This document shows positions 1-4,868 of a DNA stretch of 9,071 bases, piece by piece. Position 1 is the stretch's first letter. Each line of letters begins with the position of its first letter. The notes under the pieces were generated by a model. It did no database searches. It saw only the letters and a list, made by a program, of their open reading frames with translations, and was not told the origin of the DNA. Source of the stretch: Promethearchaeota archaeon (lineage in GTDB: Archaea; Asgardarchaeota; Lokiarchaeia; Sigynarchaeales; SOKP01); NCBI GenBank assembly GCA_030620005.1, contig JAUXAJ010000216.1:1-9071 (forward strand), in the 5' to 3' direction. A program made the position numbers and the translations under genes.

Positions 1-324
1 TTAGATTGTTATACTGCCATTCCAGCCGTAAAAAATTCAGGTGGAAGTGCGATAGCCGTATCAGACGAAGAGACTTTAGCTGCTGGCGCATGATTGAGTA
101 CTTTAGAAGGTGTTTTTGCTGAGCCATCTAGTTGCACTACAATAGCCTCACTTAAGAAACTACTTGATAAGGGTTTAATTCAAGCGGACGAAAATATTAT
201 CTGCTTAATCACGGGTTCTGGATTTAAAGACGTTAAATCCATTGAAGCAACACTTCCAAAGTCTATAGTTGTTGAAAAAGATTTCGATTGGAAAGAAATA
301 TTTGGAAAAATTCTAAGGAATTAA
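1..324 (+). pseudogene. thrC: Threonine synthase, C-terminal part, interrupted by in-frame TGA
   Basis: The frame is open from the first base and reads a block typical of the C-terminal half of fold-type II PLP threonine synthase: SGGSAIAVSDEETL, then EGVFAEPSS, then ICLITGSGFKD. Threonine synthase turns O-phosphohomoserine into threonine in the cytoplasm. The EGxFxEPSS block and the TGxGxKD block near the PLP phosphate are family hallmarks. The gene begins before the window and ends with TAA at 322-324. A TGA at 91-93 falls between LAAGA and LSTLEGVF, in a helix where intact relatives run through with no break. Downstream the frame is fully conserved for 76 codons, so this is one recent stop, a sequence error or a recoded codon, not a different gene. 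A restart at TTG 94 would give only a fragment lacking the catalytic lysine. Family assignment is fairly sure; functional state is not. Confidence 0.75.
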
Positions 325-340
325 TTATTCAATCCTAAAT

Positions 341-362
341 TGAGAGAAATAAAACTCTTTTT
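341..362 (+). terminator. Weak hairpin and T-run after threonine synthase
   Basis: AGAG (343-346) can pair with CTCT (355-358), followed by TTTTT (358-362), starting about 20 bases after the stop codon. The stem is only four base pairs. The T-run alone could end archaeal transcription. Confidence 0.3.
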
Positions 363-446
363 AACATTCATGTAAAATAACTGGTTTGTTTTTTCGTGGA
401 CAATAAATAAATAATTTCATAAACATTGATACAAAAAAAAAATTTT

Positions 447-573
447 GACTCCTACCAAGCCCTGGATTTTTGTCTTTTGGTTAGCGAGATTAGCAAAAAC
501 TCTTCTCGCCTTATTTTTTCTCACTTAGAGAAGGCCTTGTATTAAGGCCTCTTTGGCAGGAGTCATTTTTTTT
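447..573 (+). ncRNA. Candidate structured RNA (or small palindromic element) with closing stem and two inner hairpins
   Basis: GACTCCT (447-453) pairs perfectly with AGGAGTC (558-564). After one A/C mismatch, CCAA (455-458) pairs with TTGG (553-556), giving an 11-bp closing stem around about 95 bases. Inside are two hairpins: GCGAGA (484-489) with TCTCGC (504-509), and AGGCCTT (532-538) with AAGGCCT (544-550) around a GTATT loop. CCAA could instead pair with TTGG at 477-480, so alternative folds exist. A T8 run (566-573) follows directly and fits an archaeal terminator; an A-rich run (433-442) precedes the element and could extend the stem. It is richer in G+C than its surroundings. It does not match 5S rRNA, tRNA, SRP RNA or RNase P RNA signatures that I know. 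A terminal-inverted-repeat element (MITE-like) is the main alternative. No second copy exists in the window. Confidence 0.4.
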
Positions 574-776
574 ACTTTTTCTATTTTTTTTATATTTACA
601 ATCTACATGTTTTTTACACTTTACAAGTTGATGAGACTCACATTATTGAAATTAATATGTATCATTTTAAATGCTTGTTTTTTACAAATTGTGGGTTTAA
701 AACTTCATTACTATTTCTAGTTTCTCTCTTTTAAAGTAATCGTAAAAAAATGTAATTACAATTTTAAAATGGAGAA

Positions 777-850
777 TGTAATAATAATGATGTCGAAAAG
801 AAGTTGAAGTTGAAGTTCCCCACGCTTAACTTGACATCACTATTATTACA
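777..850. repeat. Long inverted repeat / hairpin with GAAGTT triplet repeat in the loop
   Basis: TGTAATAATAATGATGTC (777-794) and the 18 bases at 833-850 are reverse complements at 17 of 18 positions. The one mismatch (A787/C840) becomes a G-U pair if the minus strand is transcribed, making that RNA stem unbroken. The 38-base loop holds three tandem copies of GAAGTT (800-817) and one AACTT (828-832), so any of the three AAGTT copies could close an inner stem. The repeat is directly visible; its role is unknown. It could be an RNA hairpin, a protein-binding dyad or the end product of an inserted element. Confidence 0.7.
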
Positions 851-907
851 AGTAACACATTAAAAATAAAGATTAAAAAAATTGAGAGAGTGTTATTTAT
901 TAGAATT

Positions 908-1077
908 ATGTGTGTACTATTATTAGAATCGTGCACACATCGATTCGATCATACTTGATCAATTCTCAATTCTCACATCTGATTGCGACACTTCGGCGGA
1001 GCGGAGCCCAGAACCACAGATCATACCGAAGGATTAAGATTGTGATTCTAATAATTACTTTATTTTTTTTTTTTTTT
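908..1077 (+). ncRNA. Candidate pseudoknotted small RNA with T15 terminator
   Basis: ATGTGTGTAC (908-917) pairs with GTGCACACAT (931-940): ten base pairs including one G-U. The 13-base loop (918-930) contains ATTATTAGAATC, which is exactly complementary to GATTCTAATAAT at 1044-1055, so the loop can form a 12-bp pseudoknot or switch partner. Between them, GATCA/TGATC (947-951/956-960) forms a small hairpin, CTTCGG (991-996) pairs with CCGAAG (1026-1031), and ATCTG (977-981) with CAGAT (1017-1021), the last two crossing. Bases 988-1015 are a GC-rich island in AT-rich DNA, which in such genomes often marks structured RNA. Fifteen T at 1063-1077 would end the transcript. TTATTAGAAT also occurs directly repeated at 897-906 and 920-929. 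I do not recognise a known RNA family or riboswitch. The pairings were found by eye and no folding energy was computed. Confidence 0.42.
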
Positions 1078-1123
1078 ATATATTTTTATGTATTTGCCTA
1101 ATTAGTTTTATTACACATAACTT

Positions 1124-1231
1124 ATGACTTTGGTTTTATCAAGCAATGAACTTAAGTCTTTACCAGATTCAATTGGAAATCTCGCCAATCTTCAATATTT
1201 AGTGTTAGAAATAATTGATAACAAATTTTAA
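1124..1231 (+). pseudogene. Leucine-rich-repeat protein fragment
   Basis: A 35-codon frame from ATG 1124 to TAA 1229 reads a near-perfect leucine-rich repeat: LSSNELKSLPDSIGNLANLQ, then YLVLE. This is the LxxLxLSxNxLxxLPxxIxxLxxL pattern common in Asgard archaeal repeat proteins. One and a half repeats cannot fold alone, and a TAA lies two codons before the ATG, so this is a remnant of a longer repeat gene. It sits 25 bases before the next gene. No more repeats are visible upstream in any frame. Confidence 0.6.
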
Positions 1232-1233
1232 AA
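1226..1233 (+). promoter_or_regulatory. Possible TATA box for a leaderless transcript
   Basis: TTTTAAAA lies 24-31 bases before the ATG at 1257, the spacing expected if transcription began at or next to the start codon. No Shine-Dalgarno match is seen before that ATG, which fits leaderless translation. The site is AT-rich and could be chance. Confidence 0.25.
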
Positions 1234-1256
1234 GACTACGCTTTTTATTATAAAAT

Positions 1257-1724
1257 ATGTCTGGCTCTGAAAAAAGAATATTTATTTCAATCAATGAAAA
1301 AGATTTACCCGAATTTGAAAAAACAATTAAAGACACTCGCATACAGTTTAGAATAGAAAAATCCGAGAAGGCTCGTTGGATCGACTTCATAGAAGAGAAC
1401 AACAAGTTTAAAGACCTTACCGAATTGATCCTGACTTCTGTGCAAAAAACAATAAAACAAAATGAAGCAAAACACGATCTAAAGCACCATAAAGATAGCT
1501 TAACTGAAGACCTCTTCGCAAGTTTCATTGGGGGGAAGGATTACTACAAGTCCATCAGCAAGCAAGCTGAACACCAAGTGTTCAAGATGAAGAAACACTT
1601 GAACAAGTTAAACGAGTTATTTCCCAAGGAAGACATCGCTATTGACAGAGACGAGCTAATCGAAGTTATTCAAAGAAAATCGATTGAGACCGCCATGTTA
1701 TGCTCCTTTTTGTACAAAAAGTAG
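1257..1724 (+). CDS. Small protein with a possible ribbon-helix-helix segment, function unknown
   Basis: The 155-residue protein is highly charged and rich in Lys and Glu. I do not recognise a named family. Residues 28-68 resemble a ribbon-helix-helix (CopG/Arc-like) DNA-binding unit: a short strand RIQFRIE (28-34), a first helix (about 36-48), a turn with NKFKD (49-53), and a second helix TELILTSVQKTIKQ (55-68). The spacing of strand, helix, turn and helix fits, but the residue before the second helix is not the usual S/T-R-S pattern, so the match is tentative. Residues 75-155 are predicted to be mostly helical (MKKHLNKLNELF; DELIEVIQRKS) and may form a partner-binding or dimer region. No signal peptide or membrane segment is present, so it is cytoplasmic. 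It has no clear ribosome site, and its last 25 bases overlap the next frame, suggesting coupled translation if that gene is real. Confidence 0.65.
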   Translation: MSGSEKRIFISINEKDLPEFEKTIKDTRIQFRIEKSEKARWIDFIEENNKFKDLTELILTSVQKTIKQNEAKHDLKHHKDSLTEDLFASFIGGKDYYKSISKQAEHQVFKMKKHLNKLNELFPKEDIAIDRDELIEVIQRKSIETAMLCSFLYKK

Positions 1725-1978
1725 TTGTTTTTCTTGGTTTGGGACTTTTCCTCAGACTTTTCATTTTGAGATTTGTAAAAACTATTTATACAGGTATCGC
1801 CTATATTAAGATCATGCAAAAAAGTCTAATGGAATCTAAAATTTTTGCAGGTAAAGTTTTTACAATAATGTTTATAGATGGATTTCAATATTTTAATCCG
1901 TTAAACCCCGTTAAGGCGCGTAAAAAAGAAGGAGATGGGGGAACTGAAGTAATTAAAGAACCTGAAGTAGCCTTTTAA
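1700..1978 (+). CDS. Small putative membrane protein, function unknown
   Basis: The 92-residue frame starts at ATG 1700, inside the end of the preceding gene. Residues 5-28 form one hydrophobic stretch (VVVFLGLGLFLRLFIL) with two arginines, plausible as a membrane anchor with a cytosolic-side charge. The middle (30-60) is mixed and the tail (70-92) is hydrophilic and charged (KARKKEGDGG, then EVIKEPEVAF). The lysine-glutamate tail and the overlap with the upstream gene support a real coupled gene. Against it: no clear ribosome-binding site, no recognised family and short length. A chance open frame cannot be excluded. Confidence 0.42.
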   Translation: MLLFVQKVVVFLGLGLFLRLFILRFVKTIYTGIAYIKIMQKSLMESKIFAGKVFTIMFIDGFQYFNPLNPVKARKKEGDGGTEVIKEPEVAF

Positions 1979-2030
1979 AGTTCTATTGTAATTCATTTCT
2001 TTCTTGTTCCATGAAATTGTCAATGTGCCA

Positions 2031-2070
2031 TTTAAAACTTCAAGAGATATGGTCCCATATCTTAAAACTT
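2031..2070. promoter_or_regulatory. Hairpin flanked by a TTAAAACTT direct repeat
   Basis: AGATATG (2045-2051) pairs with CATATCT (2056-2062) around a GTCC loop, and the unit is bracketed by two copies of TTAAAACTT (2032-2040 and 2062-2070). It lies about 85 bases before the TATA box of the next gene. It could be an operator or the structured 3' end of the upstream transcript; no T-run follows. Confidence 0.35.
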
Positions 2071-2155
2071 AGTAATGAAATTTACGAATATCGAAGCAAT
2101 CTCCAAGAACTTTTTTAACTTTCTCCCGCAATTCTATAATTTTGAGTTCCTAATA

Positions 2156-2209
2156 TTTATAACATTTTATTAATTCTTCAGATATAAGTTCTATTATTTA
2201 TTTAGGAAG
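2156..2209 (+). promoter_or_regulatory. TATA box and ribosome-binding site for the 2218 gene
   Basis: TTTATAA at 2156-2162 is a good archaeal TATA box and predicts a start of transcription near 2185. AGGAAG at 2204-2209 is a Shine-Dalgarno match eight bases before the GTG at 2218. This ribosome site is what decides the GTG start. Confidence 0.55.
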
Positions 2210-2217
2210 AGATTATT

Positions 2218-2997
2218 GTGAATTTTGAAGAGAGTCTTGCCTCGTTTGAATTAGGTGAGGGCCCAAATCACGTGATTTTATTGCACGGGTATCCGACGAC
2301 GCCTCATGACGTTCGATCCTTGGGGGAATATCTTGCCGCCAAAGGGTTCCATGTTTTCGGTCCTTTATTACCCGGTTTTGGCAAGGATCATGAATATCTA
2401 TATGAGCACTCGGATTGGCGCGAGTGGATCGGGGAGATTGACAAATTGATTAATAAAATCAAGGAAAAATCTCCGCATAATATCTTTGTTAGCGGGCTTA
2501 GCATGGGAGGTTTTATTACCCTTTATACGGCGATCCATCATCCTGAAATAAAAGCAATTGCACCAATTTGTGGGCCTGTCTATGTAAAAAGTAATCTAAA
2601 GGCGATAATACCAATTGCAAAGTTATTCACAAAGTACGTGAAATACAGTAATACTGGTGATATAGATGTGATGGACCCAACCGTTAAAGAAGATCCAATC
2701 TTCCTTGAATCACTTCGGCGTCACGACATGGTAGTTCTTAAAGGCGTTTCCTCGGAATTAAAATTAATGAAAATGGTCAGAAAGAACTTGCACCGGATTA
2801 CCCAACCCATCTTGATTTGCCAAGGGCGAAAGGACAAGACAGTTCCCCTTGACACTCCAGAATACATTTACGAGCGAGTTTCGTCCCAAGAAAAAGCCAT
2901 TAAATGGTACGAGAATTCGGGCCATTATGTTACGCTTGATTACGATAAGGAAGAACTTTTTGCAGATATCGCCTCATTTTTCAATAAGTACATTTGA
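2218..2997 (+). CDS. Alpha/beta hydrolase, Est30-like carboxylesterase / monoacylglycerol lipase family
   Basis: A 259-residue serine hydrolase of the usual size for the Est30 carboxylesterase group, which cleaves esters of short acyl chains or monoacylglycerols in the cytoplasm. In order: the oxyanion-hole loop LLHGYPTTPHD (H23-G24), the strand and loop GPLLPGFG (48-55), the nucleophile elbow GLSMGG with Ser95, the acid loop GRKDKTVP with Asp206, and the catalytic histidine in SGHYVTLD (His236). The region 119-190 forms the small cap over the active site. All three catalytic residues are present, so the enzyme should be active. There is no signal peptide. It has its own TATA box and ribosome site and starts with GTG. 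A pyrimidine-rich tract follows the stop, so it is likely a single-gene transcript. The true substrate cannot be read from the sequence. Confidence 0.9.
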   Translation: MNFEESLASFELGEGPNHVILLHGYPTTPHDVRSLGEYLAAKGFHVFGPLLPGFGKDHEYLYEHSDWREWIGEIDKLINKIKEKSPHNIFVSGLSMGGFITLYTAIHHPEIKAIAPICGPVYVKSNLKAIIPIAKLFTKYVKYSNTGDIDVMDPTVKEDPIFLESLRRHDMVVLKGVSSELKLMKMVRKNLHRITQPILICQGRKDKTVPLDTPEYIYERVSSQEKAIKWYENSGHYVTLDYDKEELFADIASFFNKYI

Positions 2998-3012
2998 ATC
3001 TATTCCTAACAT

Positions 3013-3039
3013 CTTTCTTTTTTTTCTTCTTTTTTTTTT
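3013..3039 (+). terminator. T-rich terminator after the hydrolase
   Basis: Two runs of T (3017-3025 and 3031-3039), broken only by a few C and T bases, begin about 15 bases after the stop codon. Archaeal RNA polymerase commonly ends at such tracts without a hairpin. Confidence 0.55.
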
Positions 3040-3064
3040 AAGATTTAATAAATCAAGAGATTAA

Positions 3065-3265
3065 TTTTCTTTAAAAATCAAAGTAAATGGTGTTATTATC
3101 AAAGGAATTCGCTGTTGGTACGTTTCTCTTTTTGAATTTCTTAAGAAACCATCTACTCCCGATAATATTTTAGTCTCAACTGGCGACCAACTCATCCCTT
3201 TCTTAGGAAAAGAGCTTTATATGAAACTTAGGGGTGTGAAAAACTCGTTTAGTAAGAGTTCTTAA
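3065..3265 (+). pseudogene. Start-less ORF remnant, family unknown
   Basis: After a stop at 3062-3064 the frame is open for 66 codons to TAA 3263. It reads like real protein rather than noise: LKIKVNGVIIKGIRCWYVSL, then FEFLKKPSTPDNILVS, then TGDQLIPFLGKELYMKLRG. The composition is balanced and uses Trp, Cys and Pro, unlike shadow frames in this DNA. There is no ATG, GTG or TTG near the front; the first ATG is at 3221. It therefore looks like the C-terminal end of a gene whose front was lost. I do not recognise the family. Confidence 0.4.
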
Positions 3266-3400
3266 AATAATATTGATGTTTTTAAAATAACTCAGTATCC
3301 AATGATTTATTTTTTATTCCTTTGAAACTGATAACTATAAATTAATGAATTCAAGCAAATTTCTAAACAATTGAAATAATTTATATTAATAGAGCTATTT

Positions 3401-3419
3401 AAAAAAGCCTGCTTTTTTT
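3401..3419. terminator. Short hairpin with T-run
   Basis: AAAAAAG (3401-3407) pairs with CTTTTTT (3412-3418) around a CCTG loop. It is nearly symmetric, so it could end transcripts from either side. It lies about 135 bases after the end of the ORF remnant. Confidence 0.4.
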
Positions 3420-3464
3420 AATTCTAAGTTATTCCAAGACTTCTTCTAATATTTCATTGCCCAT

Positions 3465-3482
3465 AAGTAGAGTTCTCTACTT
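3465..3482. promoter_or_regulatory. Perfect dyad, possible operator
   Basis: AAGTAGAG and CTCTACTT are exact reverse complements separated by TT. The dyad ends 39 bases before the TATA box at 3522, a position typical for archaeal activator or repressor sites. It has no T-run, so a terminator is less likely. Confidence 0.4.
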
Positions 3483-3521
3483 CCTTTCAATAAGTATAGT
3501 TTGCTCACTTTATACTATATA

Positions 3522-3529
3522 TTTATAAA
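3522..3529 (+). promoter_or_regulatory. TATA box for the 3584 gene
   Basis: TTTATAAA is a near-ideal archaeal TATA box. It predicts transcription from about 3550 and a leader of about 30 bases. GTGAT at 3574-3578 could pair with the 16S rRNA 3' end, five bases before the ATG at 3584. Confidence 0.6.
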
Positions 3530-3583
3530 CGAAAATTAGTTATACCTAATTGGTAATTAAAAAAATATTAGATGTGATGAAAA

Positions 3584-4486
3584 ATGAGCAATATAGAAAT
3601 GAATATTCAACTAAATTCTAAATATTATAAAAATATATCTCCAAAACAATACAAAAGACTCATAGATTATAGAAAGAACCATCCTGTTAAGTTACTCAAA
3701 TTCAAAGACAAGGAACTTGAATATATTAGCTGCGGTTCGGGCGATAAAACCATTCTCACATTTCATGGAGCACTCGGAAATGCAGAGGGTAATTTTCAAG
3801 GAATAAATTTTTTTGAGAATAATTATAGAGTAATCGCCCCTTCAATCACCAATTTCGATAGTTTAGAAGACTTTAGCGAAGGAGTAAATGAAATTTTAAA
3901 AAGAGAAAATGTAGAAAAAATAATCTTGATCGGTCAGAGTTTTGGTAGCTTTATGGCCCAACCCTATTTCCACAGGAATTATAAAAGGATAGAGGCCCTT
4001 ATCATTGTCAATAGCAGGCCGCCAAATGAAGAATGGACCAAATCTTTTCAAAAAACAACTAAGATTCTAAAACTTGTTCCAACTTTTCTATTGAGAAAAA
4101 TGATCGCAAGAAAATTGTTCAAACTATTAAAAGAGGATGTGGAGATGACACCTGAAATTCGCGAAAAGCTGGATTTTTCCATAGCATTTGCAAGGGAAAG
4201 GTTTAGTAAGGTAGAAAAAAGCGTGATAATGTGCCAAGTCATTCTCACTGGCGAATTTAACGGTGAAAAATACCAAAAAGAAGATTATTCCGGCTGGGGT
4301 GGTAAAGTTTTAATTGTTACCGCAAACGACGATCCTGGATTTCCCGATCACGAAGAATTGAAAAGTCATTATCCTAATGTGGAAGAAATTGTATTCGAAA
4401 ATGTCGGCCATATGGGCACTCTGCTTAAAAGAGATGAATATCATGCAATTTTAAACAAGTTTTTAGAATCTTTAAAATTCAAATAA
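3584..4486 (+). CDS. Alpha/beta hydrolase with N-terminal extension and helical cap
   Basis: A 300-residue protein with the alpha/beta hydrolase fold. Residues 1-55 form a polar N-terminal extension; the fold proper begins at about 45 (LEYISCGSGDKTILTFHG), with the oxyanion HG at 61-62. The nucleophile elbow is GQSFGS with Ser119, the acid is in TANDDPGFPD (Asp249 or Asp250), and the histidine is in NVGHMG (His276). Residues 145-235 form a Lys-rich helical cap. The catalytic triad is intact. It differs from the 259-residue neighbour in elbow (GQSFG versus GLSMG), in the extension and in the cap, so it is a separate subfamily and not a tandem duplicate. No signal peptide is seen. It has its own TATA box and a dyad upstream, hinting at control independent of its neighbours. 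The substrate is unknown; esterase, lactonase and haloalkane-dehalogenase-like roles all remain possible. Confidence 0.87.
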   Translation: MSNIEMNIQLNSKYYKNISPKQYKRLIDYRKNHPVKLLKFKDKELEYISCGSGDKTILTFHGALGNAEGNFQGINFFENNYRVIAPSITNFDSLEDFSEGVNEILKRENVEKIILIGQSFGSFMAQPYFHRNYKRIEALIIVNSRPPNEEWTKSFQKTTKILKLVPTFLLRKMIARKLFKLLKEDVEMTPEIREKLDFSIAFARERFSKVEKSVIMCQVILTGEFNGEKYQKEDYSGWGGKVLIVTANDDPGFPDHEELKSHYPNVEEIVFENVGHMGTLLKRDEYHAILNKFLESLKFK

Positions 4487-4492
4487 TCACAT

Positions 4493-4518
4493 CATTATAT
4501 ATATCTAGTGATATAATG
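4493..4518. promoter_or_regulatory. Palindrome covering the antitoxin start codon
   Basis: CATTATAT (4493-4500) and ATATAATG (4511-4518) are exact reverse complements, ten bases apart, and the right arm includes the ATG of the antitoxin remnant. Antitoxins of the VapB type usually bind palindromes over their own promoter, so this may be the relic of an autoregulatory operator. Confidence 0.4.
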
Positions 4519-4623
4519 CCGTCTAGAACAATTTCTATAACTGAAGATGTTTATAAACAACTTGATAGGTTTCGCTTGAAAAATGAAAGTTTTTCTAAAG
4601 CGAAATGCTTTTTTGAATACTAA
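4516..4623 (+). pseudogene. Truncated VapB-type antitoxin
   Basis: Thirty-five codons read MPSRTISITEDVYKQLDRFR followed by LKNESFSKAK. This matches the N-terminus of the archaeal VapB antitoxin family (UPF0330/DUF217 type), whose members begin M..KTISI.EEVYE.L...K.ENESFS and then continue for another 30-40 residues. Here the match stops after ENESFS-like NESFSK, and the frame closes at TAA 4621. A full-length antitoxin would go on to bind a PIN-domain VapC ribonuclease. No PIN-domain frame follows before the gene at 4869, so the toxin is missing. It starts 30 bases after the hydrolase stop. The match to this family is from memory of its typical N-terminus. Confidence 0.6.
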
Positions 4624-4691
4624 TTATTTAAATTAATTATTGATAAAAATCAAGAACGAACCTAAATTTATTTACCATTATTGATTAAAAA

Positions 4692-4732
4692 ATATTGAAC
4701 ACAATTTTGTTCAATATGAATTTTTTTTTTTT
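4692..4732 (+). terminator. Strong hairpin terminator
   Basis: ATATTGAACA (4692-4701) and TGTTCAATAT (4708-4717) make a perfect 10-bp stem with a six-base loop, followed after GAA by twelve T (4721-4732). It would end + strand transcripts from the hydrolase and antitoxin remnant before the dehydrogenase gene. Confidence 0.65.
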
Positions 4733-4778
4733 CTATTGTCAAATCGAAATGGATGAAACTACTATCTCATAATTGAAA

Positions 4779-4860
4779 TTTATAGAATAAAGGAAAGGTT
4801 TTTACGATTTCATCATTAAAATTATTATCTCATTTTTTAAAAGAATTAATGAAAGAAGGA
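4779..4860 (+). promoter_or_regulatory. TATA box and ribosome-binding site for the dehydrogenase gene
   Basis: TTTATAGA at 4779-4786 predicts transcription from about 4810. GAAGGA at 4855-4860 is a Shine-Dalgarno match eight bases before ATG 4869, which supports that start over the in-frame ATG two codons later. Confidence 0.5.
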
Positions 4861-4868
4861 AATTTATA

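Larger units (their letters stand above)
325..1123. other. Long gene-free, RNA-structure-rich stretch
   Basis: I see no convincing protein gene over about 800 bases. The only sizeable open frame (910-1101) has low-complexity composition and runs through a T15 tract. The stretch contains three separate secondary-structure candidates, at 447-564, 777-850 and 908-1077, listed individually. Between them it is plain AT-rich sequence, with an 11-base direct repeat TGTTTTTTACA at 608-618 and 676-686 and a palindrome TGTAATTACA at 751-760. Confidence 0.6.
3266..3583. other. Gene-free upstream region of the second hydrolase
   Basis: No open frame here looks coding. It holds a hairpin with T-run (3401-3419), a perfect 8-bp dyad (3465-3482), a weaker AGTATA/TATACT dyad (3493-3498 and 3511-3516) and a TATA box (3522-3529), so most of it is likely control sequence for the gene at 3584. 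Confidence 0.5.

Noticed and set aside
1..324. A genetic code in which TGA is sense throughout the genome
   Set aside because: The genes at 2218-2997 and 5836-8187 end at TGA at the expected family length or domain end, and Trp is encoded by TGG throughout.
447..565. tRNA or 5S rRNA at the 7-bp stem plus discriminator-like A
   Set aside because: There is no T-arm (GTTCNANNC) and no anticodon arm, and none of the conserved 5S motifs; the 7-bp stem followed by A is a coincidence.
628..634. Box C (TTGATGA) of a C/D guide RNA
   Set aside because: No CTGA box D follows at a suitable distance.
800..817. CRISPR-like array from the GAAGTT repeats
   Set aside because: Six-base units in direct tandem have no spacers, and no cas genes are present.
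910..1101. Open frame of 63 codons on the + strand
   Set aside because: It overlaps the structured RNA candidate and ends in a Phe run produced by the T15 tract; the composition is not protein-like.
1205..1528. 107-codon antisense frame
   Set aside because: It is the shadow of the 1257-1724 gene, rich in Ser, Phe and Cys, as expected from reversed Lys/Glu codons.
2849..3064. 71-codon frame overlapping the end of the esterase gene
   Set aside because: Most of it lies inside the esterase gene in another frame and its tail is only the T-rich terminator (FLFFLLFFL).
4516..4868. A complete VapBC toxin-antitoxin module
   Set aside because: No PIN-domain frame lies between the truncated antitoxin and the dehydrogenase gene on either strand.
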